Shown here: positions 34,955 to 43,826 of the stretch, piece after piece | Position numbering within the stretch: position 1 is the stretch's first letter | Layout of the letters: every line of letters starts with the position of its first letter | Origin: Desulfitobacterium dehalogenans ATCC 51507 | GTDB taxonomy: Bacteria > Bacillota > Desulfitobacteriia > Desulfitobacteriales > Desulfitobacteriaceae | DNA length: 64,000 nt | NCBI RefSeq assembly: GCF_000243155.2 | Contig: NC_018017.1 | Location: 3,224,001 to 3,288,000 of the forward strand | Direction: 5' to 3' | Program-made: the position numbers and the translations under genes | Notes under the pieces: generated by a model | Database searches by the model: none | Seen by the model: the letters and a program-made list of their open reading frames with translations, nothing else | What the model was told of the DNA's origin: nothing

Positions 34955-35734
34955 ATGAAAATAGCGGTAACAGGCAAAGGCGGTGTCGGAAAGACAACCC
35001 TTTCCGGAACATTGGCTCGCCTATTGGCATCTGATGGTTACCGGGTATTGGCGGTGGATGCAGATCCTGATGCTAATCTGGCTTCCTCTCTGGGTATTCC
35101 TGAGGAAAACTACCGGGGAATTACTCCCTTCGCCAAGATGAAGGCACTGGCTGAGGAGAGGACGGGGGCAGACGGTGGTTATGGCACCTTTTTCATCCTC
35201 AACCCTAAGGTAGATGATTTGCCGGAGCAGTTTTGTGTTGAGCATGAAGGTGTTAAGCTGCTCTTGATGGGTACGGTGGAGCAGGGCGGATCAGGATGCG
35301 TTTGCCCGGAACACACCCTCATCAAGCGGCTGATGCAGCACCTTTTAGTGCAGAGAGACGAAGTGGTCATCATGGACATGGAAGCCGGCATTGAGCATTT
35401 GGGCCGGGGAACGGCAGGTGCGGTGGATGCCTTGATCGTGGTGGTCGAGCCGGGGCGGCGAAGTGTTCAGACGGCACATCAAATTCAGGAACTGGCCCAT
35501 GATCTGGGAATCGAAAGGGTTTTTGTGGTGGCCAGCAAAGTGAGAAGCGCTAAGGATTTGGAGTTTGTACAAGAAGCTCTGAGTGATTTTCCTCTGCTGG
35601 GCCATGTCACTTTCAGCCGAGAGATTATGGATGCCGACCTGGATGGCAAAGCCCTCTTTGATCTGGGCGGAGAGCCGGTCGAGGAGATCAAAAGAATAAA
35701 AGAGAACTTGGTTCAATTGATAAGTAAGCTATAA
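34955..35734 (+). CDS. cooC: CO dehydrogenase nickel-insertion ATPase CooC
   Basis: P-loop ATPase that helps insert nickel into CooS, 259 residues. The N-terminus MKIAVTGKGGVGKTTLSGTL is the deviant Walker A with the signature lysine of the MinD/ArsA type. The dimer zinc/nickel-site cysteines are in GSGCVCPEH, and Walker B is VVIMDMEAGIEHLGRG. The start is the ATG at 34955 (a second in-frame ATG-like codon precedes it) behind GGGGGTTAAG. It closes the cooFSC operon and is followed by a strong terminator. Confidence 0.93.
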   Translation: MKIAVTGKGGVGKTTLSGTLARLLASDGYRVLAVDADPDANLASSLGIPEENYRGITPFAKMKALAEERTGADGGYGTFFILNPKVDDLPEQFCVEHEGVKLLLMGTVEQGGSGCVCPEHTLIKRLMQHLLVQRDEVVIMDMEAGIEHLGRGTAGAVDALIVVVEPGRRSVQTAHQIQELAHDLGIERVFVVASKVRSAKDLEFVQEALSDFPLLGHVTFSREIMDADLDGKALFDLGGEPVEEIKRIKENLVQLISKL

Positions 35735-35748
35735 ATTTTCCCAGGCAA

Positions 35749-35795
35749 ACAGAGTCCTGAATGACCGGAGGTGACATTCAGGACTCTGTATTATT
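35749..35795 (+). terminator. Terminator after cooC
   Basis: Near-perfect 15-bp stem ACAGAGTCCTGAATG/CATTCAGGACTCTGT (35749-35763 and 35775-35789) followed by ATTATTTTG. Placed between cooC and convergent sequence, so it may work in both directions. Confidence 0.8.
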
Positions 35796-35938
35796 TTGTA
35801 GTTTTGATCCAGGGTGCTCATCTTGGTAATGTGGGTGAATAACCCCCAAAAGCGGTACGTAGGTTCAGCCTTCGCCTTTTGATGGATTCGTCGTCTTAGT
35901 TCCTGCAAATCTTGCTTTGTATATTGATGTCGAGTATG
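35786..35938 (-). pseudogene. Relic of a group II intron reverse transcriptase (N-terminal piece)
   Basis: The minus strand codes HTRHQYTKQDLQELRRRI and then KAKAEPTYRFWGLFTHITKM and LDQNYKIIQ, which resembles the opening of group II intron reverse transcriptase/maturases. The similarity ends exactly where the cooC terminator hairpin starts, and no reverse transcriptase core, X domain or intron RNA domain V was found nearby. It looks like the stump left by a deletion. Recognised from family memory, without a search. Confidence 0.5.
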
Positions 35939-35963
35939 TACAAGAATTGGTAAAAAAACTCTA

Positions 35964-36722
35964 CTATAGAGTGTGCATGAATTCCATGATAGCCTTATTG
36001 ACAGCTTCCGGCTGTTCAATCATGGACATATGACCGGCATCTGGAATGAGCGCAAGTAATGCCTGAGGTATTTGCTGAGCAAGATATTCAGAATACTTAA
36101 CCGGCGTCATTCTATCCTCCTGTCCGCAAATAACCAAAGTAGGCAGATTAATCCGCTGAACACTCTCTATTACATTAAAGTTATTGCAGGCTTGAAAATC
36201 TGCCCATAAAACCTGAGTTGATACAGCTCTCATTTCTTCAACAGCATCTTCCAGAATCTTTGCAGCAGCCTTAGGAGAATAGCTGAATTGAACACTCTCC
36301 AGCAGATGTTCTCCCCGTGACAAGCTTTCCAGCATCACAGGGTTCACCCTCAATCTTCCGCCGCTGTCAACAATGATCAGGCCTTTTAACCAATCCGGAT
36401 AGTCTAAAGCAAACTGCATGGCAATCGCGCCACCCATGGAATGCCCCGTGATGACAAAAGATTTTAACTCTATGGCTTGGGCAAATTCCCAGATATATTC
36501 CTTATAACTCTGTATGGAATTAATCGCTTCTCCTTCCGAAAGTCCATGGCCAGGAAGGTCGAGAGCAATAAGATGATAATCCTTGATACCGGATAGTTGA
36601 TTTGCCCACTTCTCTCCAGTTCCGCCGGCACCATGCACACATAAGATGGTCGGTCTGTGGGAAATAGCTTTATCGTTTTGCCGGTAAAAAATATCTTTCC
36701 CTTGAACTTTAATGTAAGGCAT
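35964..36722 (-). CDS. Alpha/beta hydrolase fold protein
   Basis: Cytosolic hydrolase of unknown substrate, 252 residues. The fold marks are LCVHGAGGTGEKW (oxyanion loop), the nucleophile elbow GHSMGGAIAMQF with the catalytic serine, an acid in LVICGQEDRMTPV, and the catalytic histidine in IPDAGHMSMIEQPE. This arrangement fits lipase/esterase or MhpC-like hydrolases. The start ATG at 36722 has AGGAGGGAAAA upstream. No operon partner is intact; the only upstream same-strand frame is a broken 60-residue frame. There is no signal peptide. Confidence 0.85.
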   Translation of the reverse strand: MPYIKVQGKDIFYRQNDKAISHRPTILCVHGAGGTGEKWANQLSGIKDYHLIALDLPGHGLSEGEAINSIQSYKEYIWEFAQAIELKSFVITGHSMGGAIAMQFALDYPDWLKGLIIVDSGGRLRVNPVMLESLSRGEHLLESVQFSYSPKAAAKILEDAVEEMRAVSTQVLWADFQACNNFNVIESVQRINLPTLVICGQEDRMTPVKYSEYLAQQIPQALLALIPDAGHMSMIEQPEAVNKAIMEFMHTL

Positions 36723-36759
36723 TTTTCCCTCCTGCTTATAAAGTTTTTAAAAGCTATGA

Positions 36760-36943
36760 TTACTCTAGATTGTTGATTTTTAACTCCGCCTTCTCACATA
36801 TTACAACTGGATCAGACTGCACCACAGAAGCAACATCTTCATCCTTCTCTTTCAGGGATTCTCAAATCAAAGGGAGCAGCAAAAACCATACAAGATGTAC
36901 CGAAAAGGTGATTGGATATCTGTCTGTAAAGCGGCAGGGACAT
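36760..36943 (-). pseudogene. Small frameshifted gene upstream of the hydrolase
   Basis: A strong ribosome site (AAAGGAGTGGGATTT) precedes an ATG at 36943 that opens MSLPLYRQISNHLFGTSCMV and runs to a TGA after about 34 codons. One base later the neighbouring frame continues as DEDVASVVQSDPVVICEKAE to a stop at 36760, giving about 60 residues if repaired. The break is near 36836-36848. Not recognised as any family; low confidence that it was a gene. Confidence 0.3.
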
Positions 36944-37159
36944 AAATCCCACTCCTTTCAGGAACGATGCAGGCCATTCTCAAAAACATTCTCATTACAG
37001 ATTATACCATGAATTTAAAGAGCAAAGACCATCAGGAGCATATACTTCCCCTTTGGGCATAAAAACGGCATAGAAGTTATCATTGTAAGGAAATTCCTAT
37101 TATGCCTAATTAAATAATCAATTTAAGCTGAAGAGGGTACTAAATGAATACAAATGTAA

Positions 37160-37393
37160 TGGCGACTATTCCTTTACTATCGATCGGGATTTGCTTTTAC
37201 ACATATACATATCAAGCCGGACAAACCTTATGCCGAGGATGTAGAAGACATGATTGAGCAAGCATTCGAAATTGGCAAACTCAAGGTTGCCTATAGATTA
37301 GCCTATATAGAGTCCAAGGGAGACGATTTTATCGTAGTGGACGGGATTAAGTTTACCAGTAGAGGTTTTCATTTCGCTTTGTTCTGGAAATAA
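37160..37393 (+). pseudogene. Fragment resembling a B12-dependent methionine synthase activation-domain protein
   Basis: An open stretch without a start codon encodes IKPDKPYAEDVEDMIEQAFE, GKLKVAYRLAYIE and GDDFIVVDGIKFTSR before ending in an unrelated tail and TAA. The spacing of acidic helix, K-AYR---IE and FTSR resembles the first part of cobalamin-binding activation proteins that accompany corrinoid methyltransferases. The conserved C-terminal half is missing and a stop lies directly before the open part. The rest of 36944-37447 shows nothing clear. Confidence 0.4.
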
Positions 37394-37416
37394 TTACAAT
37401 ATTAAAGTTTTATGTT

Positions 37417-37433
37417 ATACTTATATTAAGTAT
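37417..37433 (+). promoter_or_regulatory. Palindrome in the HEPN/MNT promoter region
   Basis: Perfect inverted repeat ATACTTA-TAT-TAAGTAT, 15 bases before the HEPN gene and overlapping a likely -10 region (TATATT). A good position for autorepression by the toxin-antitoxin pair; inferred. Confidence 0.5.
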
Positions 37434-37447
37434 GGGGGTGGTGAACG

Positions 37448-37846
37448 ATGCAGGCGGAAGATATTATTAACTATTGGAGAGATTCATCAGATAAAGACTA
37501 TCTTACAATGATGAATTTGTTCAAAAGTAAAGATTATCACTGGAGTCTATTCCTTGGACATTTAGTTATAGAAAAACTTCTCAAAGCGTTATTCGTTAAA
37601 AATGTTGCTGAAGAAAACGTGCCACGAACTCATAATTTGCTTTTACTAGCAAACAAAGCAGGGCTATCTACAGATAATACAAGGGAAGATTTACTTGACC
37701 TTATAACAACTTTTAACATAAGTACCAGATATCCTGATTACCAACAAACTTTCTATAAGAAGTGCACAGATACATACACCGAGGAAAGGATAACAGAGAT
37801 TAAGGAGCTGAGATTATGGCTGATTTCGATACTAGAGAGCAACTAA
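37448..37846 (+). CDS. HEPN-domain protein, probable toxin of a HEPN/MNT pair
   Basis: Helical HEPN-domain protein, 132 residues, probably an RNase-type toxin. It has the usual LVIEKLLKALFVKN helix followed by PRTHNLLLLANKAG, which holds the arginine and histidine expected for the Rx4-6H-type motif (Arg60, His62), and a long C-terminal helix. The frame overlaps the MNT gene by 31 bases. The pair stands alone behind a palindromic promoter and before its own terminator, among decayed genes, consistent with a mobile toxin-antitoxin unit. Confidence 0.82.
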   Translation: MQAEDIINYWRDSSDKDYLTMMNLFKSKDYHWSLFLGHLVIEKLLKALFVKNVAEENVPRTHNLLLLANKAGLSTDNTREDLLDLITTFNISTRYPDYQQTFYKKCTDTYTEERITEIKELRLWLISILESN

Positions 37847-38136
37847 ATGCAATTATTTTCAAGTATGCAGCCAACCTCAAAAAACATTTGGATTTGCATA
37901 GCGTCTATCTTTTTGGTTCTTATGCAAATGGCAAAAATCGGCAAGATAGTGACATTGATGTCGCTGTAGTTGCTGAAGGCTTTTCAGGTGATATTATTGA
38001 GGATACACATATGTTAATGAAGTTAAGACGAAACATCGACAATAGAATAGAACCTCACCCCTTTTCCCTACACGAATTTACTGAGAATAATCCGTTTGTA
38101 AGAGAAATTATAAATAACGGAATAAAAGTTATTTAG
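37816..38136 (+). CDS. Minimal nucleotidyltransferase (MNT), probable antitoxin
   Basis: MNT-domain protein of 106 residues. The active-site pattern GSx10DxD is complete in FGSYANGKNRQDSDIDVAVV, so it may be catalytically active; related MNT antitoxins block the HEPN partner by AMP transfer. The start ATG at 37816 lies inside the HEPN gene behind TAAGGAGCTGAGATT, and the two are surely translated together. Codon use is AT-rich compared with the neighbouring core genes, consistent with acquisition by transfer. Confidence 0.85.
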   Translation: MADFDTREQLNAIIFKYAANLKKHLDLHSVYLFGSYANGKNRQDSDIDVAVVAEGFSGDIIEDTHMLMKLRRNIDNRIEPHPFSLHEFTENNPFVREIINNGIKVI

Positions 38137-38176
38137 TGCCTGAAATCTGATACAAAAAACTATTTATTGACCAAAG

Positions 38177-38215
38177 AATAGGTATCTCCTTTTTGGGAGG
38201 ATACCTATTTTATCT
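38177..38215 (+). terminator. Terminator after the HEPN/MNT pair
   Basis: Stem AATAGGTATCTCC/GGAGGATACCTATT with a one-base bulge and TTTTTG loop (38177-38209), followed by TTATCTTTT. About 40 bases after the MNT stop. Confidence 0.75.
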
Positions 38216-38440
38216 TTTAACCAACAAAATCCTTGGGTATTCTTTACTGGTTAAAGTTAATGAGGATCTAATAAATTCACTCACCATATCTTCATGCCTT
38301 CGATTCGCTATTTTTACTGCCTCAAAAGGCTAAAATCGTTTGTCATTATCTTGCTTAACAAAAACCGCCGCCTTAGAATCAGTGAGAAAAGGCAAAAAAC
38401 AGAAATCGCCATTATCATTGCGTTCATTCCTAAGGAGTAT
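38210..38440 (-). pseudogene. Unidentified decayed gene with an internal TAG
   Basis: On the minus strand a protein-like frame reads NDNGDFCFLPFLTDSKAAVF and VKQDNDKRF, then a TAG, then PFEAVKIANRRHEDMVSEFI up to YPRILLVKR and TAA. Composition looks coding on both sides of the TAG and no better start is visible. The family was not recognised. The 38137-38450 gap otherwise holds only the terminator of the HEPN/MNT pair. Confidence 0.3.
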
Positions 38441-38450
38441 TTTTGAAATT

Positions 38451-38877
38451 TTATTTAGGGTAGGCAGAGAAGTTTAGGAGGCCATGGCTTATCTTTTTTG
38501 CGGCAATCCTTTTACCTTCTTTAATTTCATTATCATATGAATAGTTGTCAGATAAATAATAGCCATATTCAATGCTAAAGTTTGGGTCTGATTTTATCAC
38601 TGTAGGAATACGGAGCGCTTGCTCATAGGCATCACGTAAACTTTGCTCATAATCATTTAAAGACATATTCTTAACATGAGAATAGAAATTTTGTTCTTCA
38701 CCTTGAACCAGTCTTATTTTTGAGTCACCTTCTAAACCATATTCTAAATTTAATTTGTGCATAATATCTAGATATGGCTTAATTTCATTTATGTAATCAG
38801 GCGCTTTTAATATTGTTAAACTTAAAAGCATTAGACTCAAAGCCAGCACAGTAATAAAAAAACTTATTCTTTTTCAC
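38451..38877 (-). pseudogene. Small secreted protein of unknown function, frameshifted in a seven-A run
   Basis: A perfect ribosome site (AAGGAG, 8 bases) precedes a GTG at 38877, whose frame MKKNKFFY shifts at a run of seven A (38856-38862 on the plus strand). With six A the product would begin MKKNKFFITVLALSLMLLSL, a classic signal peptide, and continue as the open frame of about 132 residues ending NFSAYPK. As it stands only the downstream frame (start at or near 38849) is open and lacks a ribosome site. The mature part is acidic and unrecognised. Either a pseudogene, a slippage-controlled gene or a sequence error. Confidence 0.5.
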
Positions 38878-39430
38878 ATTACATTCTCCTTAATCAGTTC
38901 CATAAGGTATTTGGCCCCACACAAAATGGAACAACTCCTAAAAAGACCTACTAGCCTACTTCAGGGACAGGTGATCAATCTTTGTGTTAACAGATAAGAC
39001 ATTAGCATATTGCCAGAAAATCGGGTTATATATTGAATACCCTGTTTTTTAATGTTTAGGATTCTTGTGATCTAATACTATTTTACTCAGAAAACTCGGT
39101 GCAAATGAATTCCTCCAAGGTCCCAATGTACTAACACCTCCTCCCTCTATCGCGTTGGGACTGAAAATTTAGAATTATCCTCACAATTTATGATAGCAAA
39201 AGCCCCCTCACTTGACTAGGGCTAAAATTTTTGCTTTGCAGTTGATCCGTCGTTGCTTTTAGGGGTTATTTCACGTTTATCTCTAGGATATGCCCTTATG
39301 CACCCACAAGCCTATACTCCCCGAGTAGCTAAAAACCAAAGGATACCTCCCTTTAAAAGAGAAGTATCCTTTTTCTATTTAGTCTATATCATTAGGTCTA
39401 TTTTAGCTTATTCAAACTTGCGCAATCCTC
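38878..39430. other. Intergenic stretch before smc, no gene seen
   Basis: About 550 AT-rich bases. The only clear structure is the smc terminator at its right end. A plus-strand 77-codon frame (39253-39486) has no ribosome site and overlaps smc. Confidence 0.4.
39331..39371 (-). terminator. Terminator after smc
   Basis: Stem AAAGGATAC/GTATCCTTT (39338-39346 and 39363-39371) with a 16-base loop, followed on the minus strand by TTTGGTTTTTAG. About 60 bases after the smc stop. Confidence 0.65.
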
Positions 39431-42400
39431 TCAAGCGGTCCGCGTATCCTTGTCCTGGCCTTCCAGCTGAACGGACAGCAGCTTAGATACACCGGATTCC
39501 TCCATGGTGATGCCATAGAGAACATCAGCTGCTTCCATGGTTCCTTTACGGTGAGAGATCACCAGGAACTGGGTGGAGTCCGCCAAGCGGTGGATGTATT
39601 GAGCAAAGCGGCTGACATTGGCATCATCCAGAGAAGCCTCGATTTCATCAAGGATACAGAAAGGGCTGGGCTTCACCTTAAGCAAGGCGAAGAGCAGACC
39701 AATGGCTGTCAGAGCACGCTCTCCACCGGAGAGAAGGGAAAGAAGCTGGGGCTTTTTCCCCGGGGGCTGGGCGATGATTTCTACCCCCGTATCCAGGAGA
39801 TTGGCCGGGTCCACTAAACGAAGTTCCGCATAGCCCCCGTTGAACAGCTCCTTGAAGACCACTTTAAAGGCTTCGTTCACGGCTATAAATCCTTCTTCAA
39901 AGCGTTCCGACATGGTCTTATCCAGTTCGGCAATGAGTTGATGGAGGGACTCATTGGCCTCTTCAAGATCCTGCCCTTGCACCGATAGAAAATCGTAGCG
40001 CTCCTGGAGCTTAGGATATTCTTCAATGGCCGCCTGGTTCACAGGGCCCAGCAGTTCCATCCTTAGTTTGATCTCCTGGACTCTGGACGCCAGCTCGGCA
40101 CGGTTTCTTTCGCTTTGGTAAGACTGAGCCTCATCCCAGGTCAGAGCGAATTCTTCCAGCAAACGCTTGGACCCTGTTTCCCATTCGGCATCCCAGCGAG
40201 CGGTCTTCAGCTCCAGGTTATGCAGCTTTTGTTCCAGAGCTTGCTGCTCCTGTCTTTTCTTTTGGGCGAGGCCTTCCTGATCCATCAGCTCCTTGGACAG
40301 AACTTCCCGCTCTTTGCGCAAAGCGATGAGAACTTCCTGGGCTTGCTGTAGCTGCTCTCCCGCTTCCCTGCGGCGGCCCTCCCAGTCTTCTTGTTCGAAG
40401 GCCAGACGGGCTTTGCCCTCTTCCAAATCCTTTAGATCCTTGCGCTTGCGCTCCAAAAGATGCCGATTCTCCGCCAAAAGGGCCTGATCCTGCTCCAAGC
40501 GCTCCGCTGCCTGTTTCAGCTCCTGCTCCCACTTGGCTGCCTGTACTTTGGTTTGGGTCAGTCTTTCTTGCAGGAGTTCCATCTCCTGGCCGGCTTTTTG
40601 ATTCTTCTCTTCTTGTAAAACCAAGGCCCCTTGAGCTTCTTTGATGCTTGCCGCAAGCTTGCTTTGCTCCCCTTCCCCAAGGGTTTTATGACTTTGCAGG
40701 TCATTCCGTTCCTGCTCTATCCCTGCCATACGGATGGTTAGGGCGGTTATTTCATCGCGAATCCTTTGCATCTGCTCCCGAAGATTAGCCTCTTGAGTTC
40801 TCAGCACCGCCATAGCGGATTTAAGCTCCTGCTCTTCACCCATAAGGCCTTTAAGGCTTTCCTCACCTTTCCGGATCTGGGCGCTGAGAGTCCCCGCCTT
40901 GACTTCAAGTTCTCTCTGCCGGGTACCTCTCTCTTCGCACTCTTTCCGGAGCTCTTCTATTTCCCGGGAACGCCCTAAGATGTTGGAGCCCTTCCTTTGC
41001 AAGCTCCCCCCGGTCAGGGACCCGCCTGGGTGAACCTGTTCCCCCTCCAGAGTCACGATGCGGGCCCGATAGCCCGAAGCTCGCGCTACCCGGGTAGCTG
41101 CCTCCATATCTGTAACGATGAGGGTTCTCCCCAATTGGGATTCGAAAGCCTTGCGGTATTTTTCCTGAAAGGCGATGAGATCCACCGCCACACCGATGAA
41201 GCCAGGGTCCTTAGCGGCCTCTTTGGCTACATTGGTTTTCCCCCCTTGAATCACATCCAGGGGTAAAAAGGTGGCTCGACCCAGATTGCGGCTTTTCAGA
41301 TAATGAACGGCTTCCTTGGCGCCTCGTTCCGTTTCGGTCACGATATTTTGAATGCCTGCCCCCAGTGCAACCTCTATGGCTACCTCATAACGCTCTTCAA
41401 CCTGAAGGAGATCAGCCAGGGTTCCACAGAGGTCTCCGCAGGCAGGAATATTCTTTTTCTTCGCCAGCATCAGCTCCCGGACACCCCGCTGATAGCCTTC
41501 CAAAGAGTCTTCAAGATTCTTAAGGGCATGATAGCGGGCTGATTTTTTCTCCAACTCCCGATGAAGCTCCTGGAGCTCCTTCTGCTCTGTTTTGCTTTGT
41601 TCACGGAGCTGGGTTATCTCCTGATGCGTCCTCTCTGCCTTGAGCCGGATATCTTTCTGTATCCCTTCCTGAGCTTCGATCTGCTCCCGGACATGGTCTT
41701 CCTGTTGCTCATAGGAAAGCAGACCGGTTTCTTTATCCCCTTTTTCTTTAATCAACTGCTGATGGGTTGAGTTCAAGGTATCCAACTGATGGGTAATGCG
41801 GCTTAATCCTGTGGTGGACTCGGCAAGCTTGCTTTGCAGATGGGAGAGATTACCTCTGAGGGTTTCGATTTCCTCTAAGCCATTTCTTGCTTTAGCCTCA
41901 GCTAAGCATTGTTCATCCTCGGCTAACTTTTGATTGGCCTGGTCCAAGGTCTTATGTAAGAGAGATTTTCTATCCTCCAAGGCTCTGAGTTGCTCTGCAC
42001 TCTGGCGAACCTTCTCATCGTAAGTGGATAGTTCCGTGGTGACACGGTTTATTTGCTCACCGAGATAACCTTCCCTCTCCTGGCGGAGCCGCAGTTCCTG
42101 GATGATTTCATTGACCGCTTGATCCAATTGGTAGGTGGTCTCCTGCTGCTTCTGGATGTGCTCATCGAGAAGATTAAGCTTCACTTTATTGCTGAGAATC
42201 TCACTTTCCTTTTGGCCTAAATCCGCTACTGCCGCAGCGATAGCCAATTGAAGCTCTTCCGTTTCCTGTACCGCTGAGGCAAGCTTATTCCGAACTTCTT
42301 TCAGATCAAAGGCCACCACCTCAATCTCCAAAGCCTTTTGTTCTGTGGTTAATTCTACAGCTTCTTTGGCAATGGCGGCTTGCTCTTCCAAAGGTCCTAG

Positions 42401-43027
42401 TTGCCCTTCGATTTCTGCCAGGATATCCCTGATCCGTTCTAAATTGCGTTCCGTTTCATCCAAACGTTTAAGTGCTTCCCGTTTGCGCATGCGGTATTTG
42501 GTTATTCCTGAAGCCTCTTCGATCAAAGTCCGCCGATCTTCGGAGCGCTGATTGAGAAGCTCCTCTACCCGGCCTTGACCAATAATGGAAAAGCCTTCTT
42601 TTCCCGCACCGGTATCCATAAAAAGCTCATGTATGTCCTTAAGCCGGCAGGGGGAGCGATTGATAAAATACTGCCCTTCGCCATCCCGATAGACTCGGCG
42701 GGTGATGATCACTTCCTGATATTCCAGAGGAAAGATCCCTGTGGAGTTATCAAAAAACAGAGAGACTTCCGCCATCCCCACGGGGCGCCTGGCACTGCTT
42801 CCGGAAAAAATGATATCCTCCATCTTGCTGCCCCGGAGGTTCTTGGCACTCTGTTCCCCCAATACCCAGCGAATGGCATCGGCTACATTGCTTTTCCCGC
42901 TCCCATTAGGACCGACCACCACACTCAGGCCATGCCCCAATTCCAGCTTCACTCGGTCCGCAAAGGACTTAAACCCTTGGATTGTAATGGATTTCAAGAA
43001 AACAGGGAGAGTATCGGCCTTAGCCAT
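39431..43027 (-). CDS. smc: Chromosome segregation protein SMC
   Basis: Condensin ATPase that compacts and segregates the chromosome, 1198 residues (family about 1190). The N-terminal head has GPNGSGKSNVADAIRWVLGE, the QGRVEELLNQRSEDRR region follows, then two long coiled coils around a hinge with GGSLTGGS near residue 660. The C-terminal head has LLSGGERALTAIGLLFALL and the Walker B segment FCILDEIEASLDDANV. The ATG overlaps the rnc stop by 8 bases, the standard rnc-smc arrangement. Confidence 0.97.
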   Translation of the reverse strand: MAKADTLPVFLKSITIQGFKSFADRVKLELGHGLSVVVGPNGSGKSNVADAIRWVLGEQSAKNLRGSKMEDIIFSGSSARRPVGMAEVSLFFDNSTGIFPLEYQEVIITRRVYRDGEGQYFINRSPCRLKDIHELFMDTGAGKEGFSIIGQGRVEELLNQRSEDRRTLIEEASGITKYRMRKREALKRLDETERNLERIRDILAEIEGQLGPLEEQAAIAKEAVELTTEQKALEIEVVAFDLKEVRNKLASAVQETEELQLAIAAAVADLGQKESEILSNKVKLNLLDEHIQKQQETTYQLDQAVNEIIQELRLRQEREGYLGEQINRVTTELSTYDEKVRQSAEQLRALEDRKSLLHKTLDQANQKLAEDEQCLAEAKARNGLEEIETLRGNLSHLQSKLAESTTGLSRITHQLDTLNSTHQQLIKEKGDKETGLLSYEQQEDHVREQIEAQEGIQKDIRLKAERTHQEITQLREQSKTEQKELQELHRELEKKSARYHALKNLEDSLEGYQRGVRELMLAKKKNIPACGDLCGTLADLLQVEERYEVAIEVALGAGIQNIVTETERGAKEAVHYLKSRNLGRATFLPLDVIQGGKTNVAKEAAKDPGFIGVAVDLIAFQEKYRKAFESQLGRTLIVTDMEAATRVARASGYRARIVTLEGEQVHPGGSLTGGSLQRKGSNILGRSREIEELRKECEERGTRQRELEVKAGTLSAQIRKGEESLKGLMGEEQELKSAMAVLRTQEANLREQMQRIRDEITALTIRMAGIEQERNDLQSHKTLGEGEQSKLAASIKEAQGALVLQEEKNQKAGQEMELLQERLTQTKVQAAKWEQELKQAAERLEQDQALLAENRHLLERKRKDLKDLEEGKARLAFEQEDWEGRRREAGEQLQQAQEVLIALRKEREVLSKELMDQEGLAQKKRQEQQALEQKLHNLELKTARWDAEWETGSKRLLEEFALTWDEAQSYQSERNRAELASRVQEIKLRMELLGPVNQAAIEEYPKLQERYDFLSVQGQDLEEANESLHQLIAELDKTMSERFEEGFIAVNEAFKVVFKELFNGGYAELRLVDPANLLDTGVEIIAQPPGKKPQLLSLLSGGERALTAIGLLFALLKVKPSPFCILDEIEASLDDANVSRFAQYIHRLADSTQFLVISHRKGTMEAADVLYGITMEESGVSKLLSVQLEGQDKDTRTA

Positions 43028-43808
43028 GTTTCTCCCCCCCTAGCTCATCTAAGACTTGCTGGGCTGCCCGTTGTTCCGCTTCCTTTTTAGTCCGACCGAT
43101 CCCTTTACCCCGTAGATTCCCCTGAAGGAATACCCCGGCTGTAAAACGCTTATTGTGATCCGGACCTTCTTCGGCAAGGATTCGATAGGTCACTTCCATC
43201 TCTTCCCGCTGCGCTTTCTCCTGAAGCATGGTCTTGTAATCGCCGTAGTTCCCTTGGGCCACCTCAGCGATTTCCTCCTTCAGCAAGGTCAGAACCACCC
43301 GCCTGGCCTCTTGGAAGCCATACTGCAGATAAACAGCTCCAACTATGGCCTCCCAGGCATCCGCTAGGATGGAAGGCCTCTCCCTGCCACCTGAGACTTG
43401 TTCTCCTTTACCCAGGAGCAATTCTTCCCCCAGCCGAATCTTCTTAGCGGTGCGGGCCAAGGTGCTCTCATTCACCACCGCAGCCCGCATCTTCGTCAAT
43501 TCTCCTTCAGGTCGCTCCGGATAACTCAAGTAAAGATATTCCGCTACCACAAAATCCAAGATGGCATCACCCAGAAACTCCAGTCTTTGATTGTTTTCCA
43601 GACCGGATTGTGGATTTTCAAACAAGTACGAAGGGTGGGTCAAAGCAGTAGTGAACAAGCGATTGGGGGGATCGTCCAACTCCAATCGTTTCGCTAAGCC
43701 AATTCCTGTAGGAATCCGTTTCACGGTATCCGCATGATACTTATGGCGTTTATTCCCATGAAGATTATGCTTCGTTGTTTTTGCTGTACCCTGATGTTTC
43801 TTTTCCAC
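43020..43808 (-). CDS. rnc: Ribonuclease III
   Basis: Double-strand-specific endoribonuclease for rRNA and mRNA processing. The signature NQRLEFLGDAILDFVVAEYL, the second catalytic stretch LADAWEAIVGAVYLQYG, and a C-terminal double-strand RNA-binding domain (KTMLQEKAQ to AEQRAAQQVLDEL) are present. An N-terminal basic extension of about 35 residues precedes the nuclease domain. GTG at 43808 lies 7 bases after AAGGAG and is preferred to the ATG two codons upstream. Part of a fabF-rnc-smc transcript. Confidence 0.95.
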   Translation of the reverse strand: MEKKHQGTAKTTKHNLHGNKRHKYHADTVKRIPTGIGLAKRLELDDPPNRLFTTALTHPSYLFENPQSGLENNQRLEFLGDAILDFVVAEYLYLSYPERPEGELTKMRAAVVNESTLARTAKKIRLGEELLLGKGEQVSGGRERPSILADAWEAIVGAVYLQYGFQEARRVVLTLLKEEIAEVAQGNYGDYKTMLQEKAQREEMEVTYRILAEEGPDHNKRFTAGVFLQGNLRGKGIGRTKKEAEQRAAQQVLDELGGEKHG

Positions 43809-43826
43809 CGTCATACTCCTTACTCA

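Noticed and set aside
36770-37012. 80-codon plus-strand frame
   Set aside because: No ribosome site or family pattern; the minus strand here looks more coding (frameshifted small gene).
39253-39486. 77-codon plus-strand frame
   Set aside because: Overlaps the smc 3' end and its terminator, no start signal.
42575-43090. 171-codon plus-strand frame
   Set aside because: Antisense to the conserved SMC head domain.
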